A stretch of 31,369 nucleotides of DNA from Pseudomonadota bacterium (GTDB lineage: Bacteria > Myxococcota_A > Polyangia > Polyangiales > Polyangiaceae). The position numbers and the translations under genes are program-made. Position 1 is the stretch's first letter; each line of letters starts with the position of its first letter. The stretch spans positions 1 to 31,369 of the forward strand of contig JAEYWK010000013.1 in assembly GCA_023431345.1 (NCBI GenBank), read 5' to 3'. The notes below the pieces were generated by a model. It was not told the origin of the DNA, searched no databases, and saw only the letters and a program-made list of their open reading frames with translations. Below, in pieces: positions 31,233 through 31,369 of the stretch.

Positions 31233-31369
31233 CGGGCGCGGACGAAGCGACGCTAGAGCGACAAACGGTTTGCTGGGGCAACGAAGTTCACGAGCTAGCA
31301 CCGAGCAGAGCCGCCGCGTGGGGGGAGGCTCGCCTGAATTCACTTCAGGCGAGGGGGGCGGCGCGAGCT
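31233..31369. other. Window-end intergenic stretch with a 10-bp hairpin
   Basis: After the last stop no gene start is visible in the remaining 137 bases. A perfect inverted repeat, 31329-31338 (CTCGCCTGAA) against 31344-31353 (TTCAGGCGAG), has a 5-nt loop TTCAC and is followed by a G-rich run on the plus strand. There is no T tract on either strand. It might be a terminator for the glycan operon, or the end of a minus-strand gene lying beyond the window, since TGA stops occur within it on that strand. Confidence 0.45.

Noticed and set aside
1..31369. Mobile elements, CRISPR arrays, tRNA genes
   Set aside because: No transposase-like protein, terminal inverted repeats with target duplications, regularly spaced repeats or tRNA cloverleaf was seen on either strand.

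Overview
The window looks like chromosomal DNA of a myxobacterium or close relative (Myxococcota). It is roughly two-thirds GC with strong third-position GC, many GTG/TTG starts, long signal-peptide lipoproteins, a Pkn-type serine/threonine kinase with a zinc-ribbon head, and a first gene whose C-terminus resembles the MXAN_5187 family. These assignments rest on reading the translations; no database search was possible. No rRNA, tRNA, CRISPR array, insertion sequence or prophage was seen.

Left part, about 1-7018: housekeeping or regulatory genes, all on the minus strand after the first. They are a 5'-truncated plus-strand gene end, a small DUF5678-like protein with its own terminator, a membrane Ser/Thr kinase, a lipoprotein with an HExxH metallopeptidase signature, a second lipoprotein of unknown function, an RluA-type pseudouridine synthase, and two small myxobacterial-type proteins of unknown role.

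Right part, about 7139-31232: a large cell-surface glycan locus of 17 genes. Module A (7154-10634) makes a nucleotide sugar, probably GDP-perosamine: GDP-mannose 4,6-dehydratase faces a three-gene operon of methyltransferase, cupin and DegT aminotransferase. Module B (10744-12841) is a GT4 glycosyltransferase plus a flippase-like membrane protein. Module C (12828-15450, minus) is a DPM1-like GT2 with a GT-C glycosyltransferase that carries an apparent one-base frameshift near its start. Module D (15523-20423, plus) holds a UDP-HexNAc 2-epimerase, a DUF354 protein coupled to it, an intact paralogue of the frameshifted GT-C, and a GT4. Module E (20475-24316) has a second flippase-like protein and a WlbA-WlbB fusion followed by a WlbC-type aminotransferase. 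Module F (24401-31232) has a 789-residue GT-C-like membrane protein and a pair of paralogous GT-C enzymes flanking a second DPM1-like GT2.

How it may work together (inference): the WlbA-WlbB fusion, WlbC and the 2-epimerase supply most of the route to a UDP-2,3-diacetamido uronic acid, while GMD and the aminotransferase supply GDP-perosamine. The GT2 enzymes could load sugars onto polyprenyl phosphate, the two LPG_synthase_TM-type proteins could help move or regulate lipid-linked intermediates, and five GT-C-type proteins could transfer sugars on the outer face of the membrane. The window has no recognisable Wzx, Wzy, Wzc, OPX or ABC exporter, so glycan export and polymerisation would either be encoded elsewhere or follow a lipid-linked-sugar logic. 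That is the most interesting system-level idea here. The frameshift in one GT-C gene is the clearest single anomaly.
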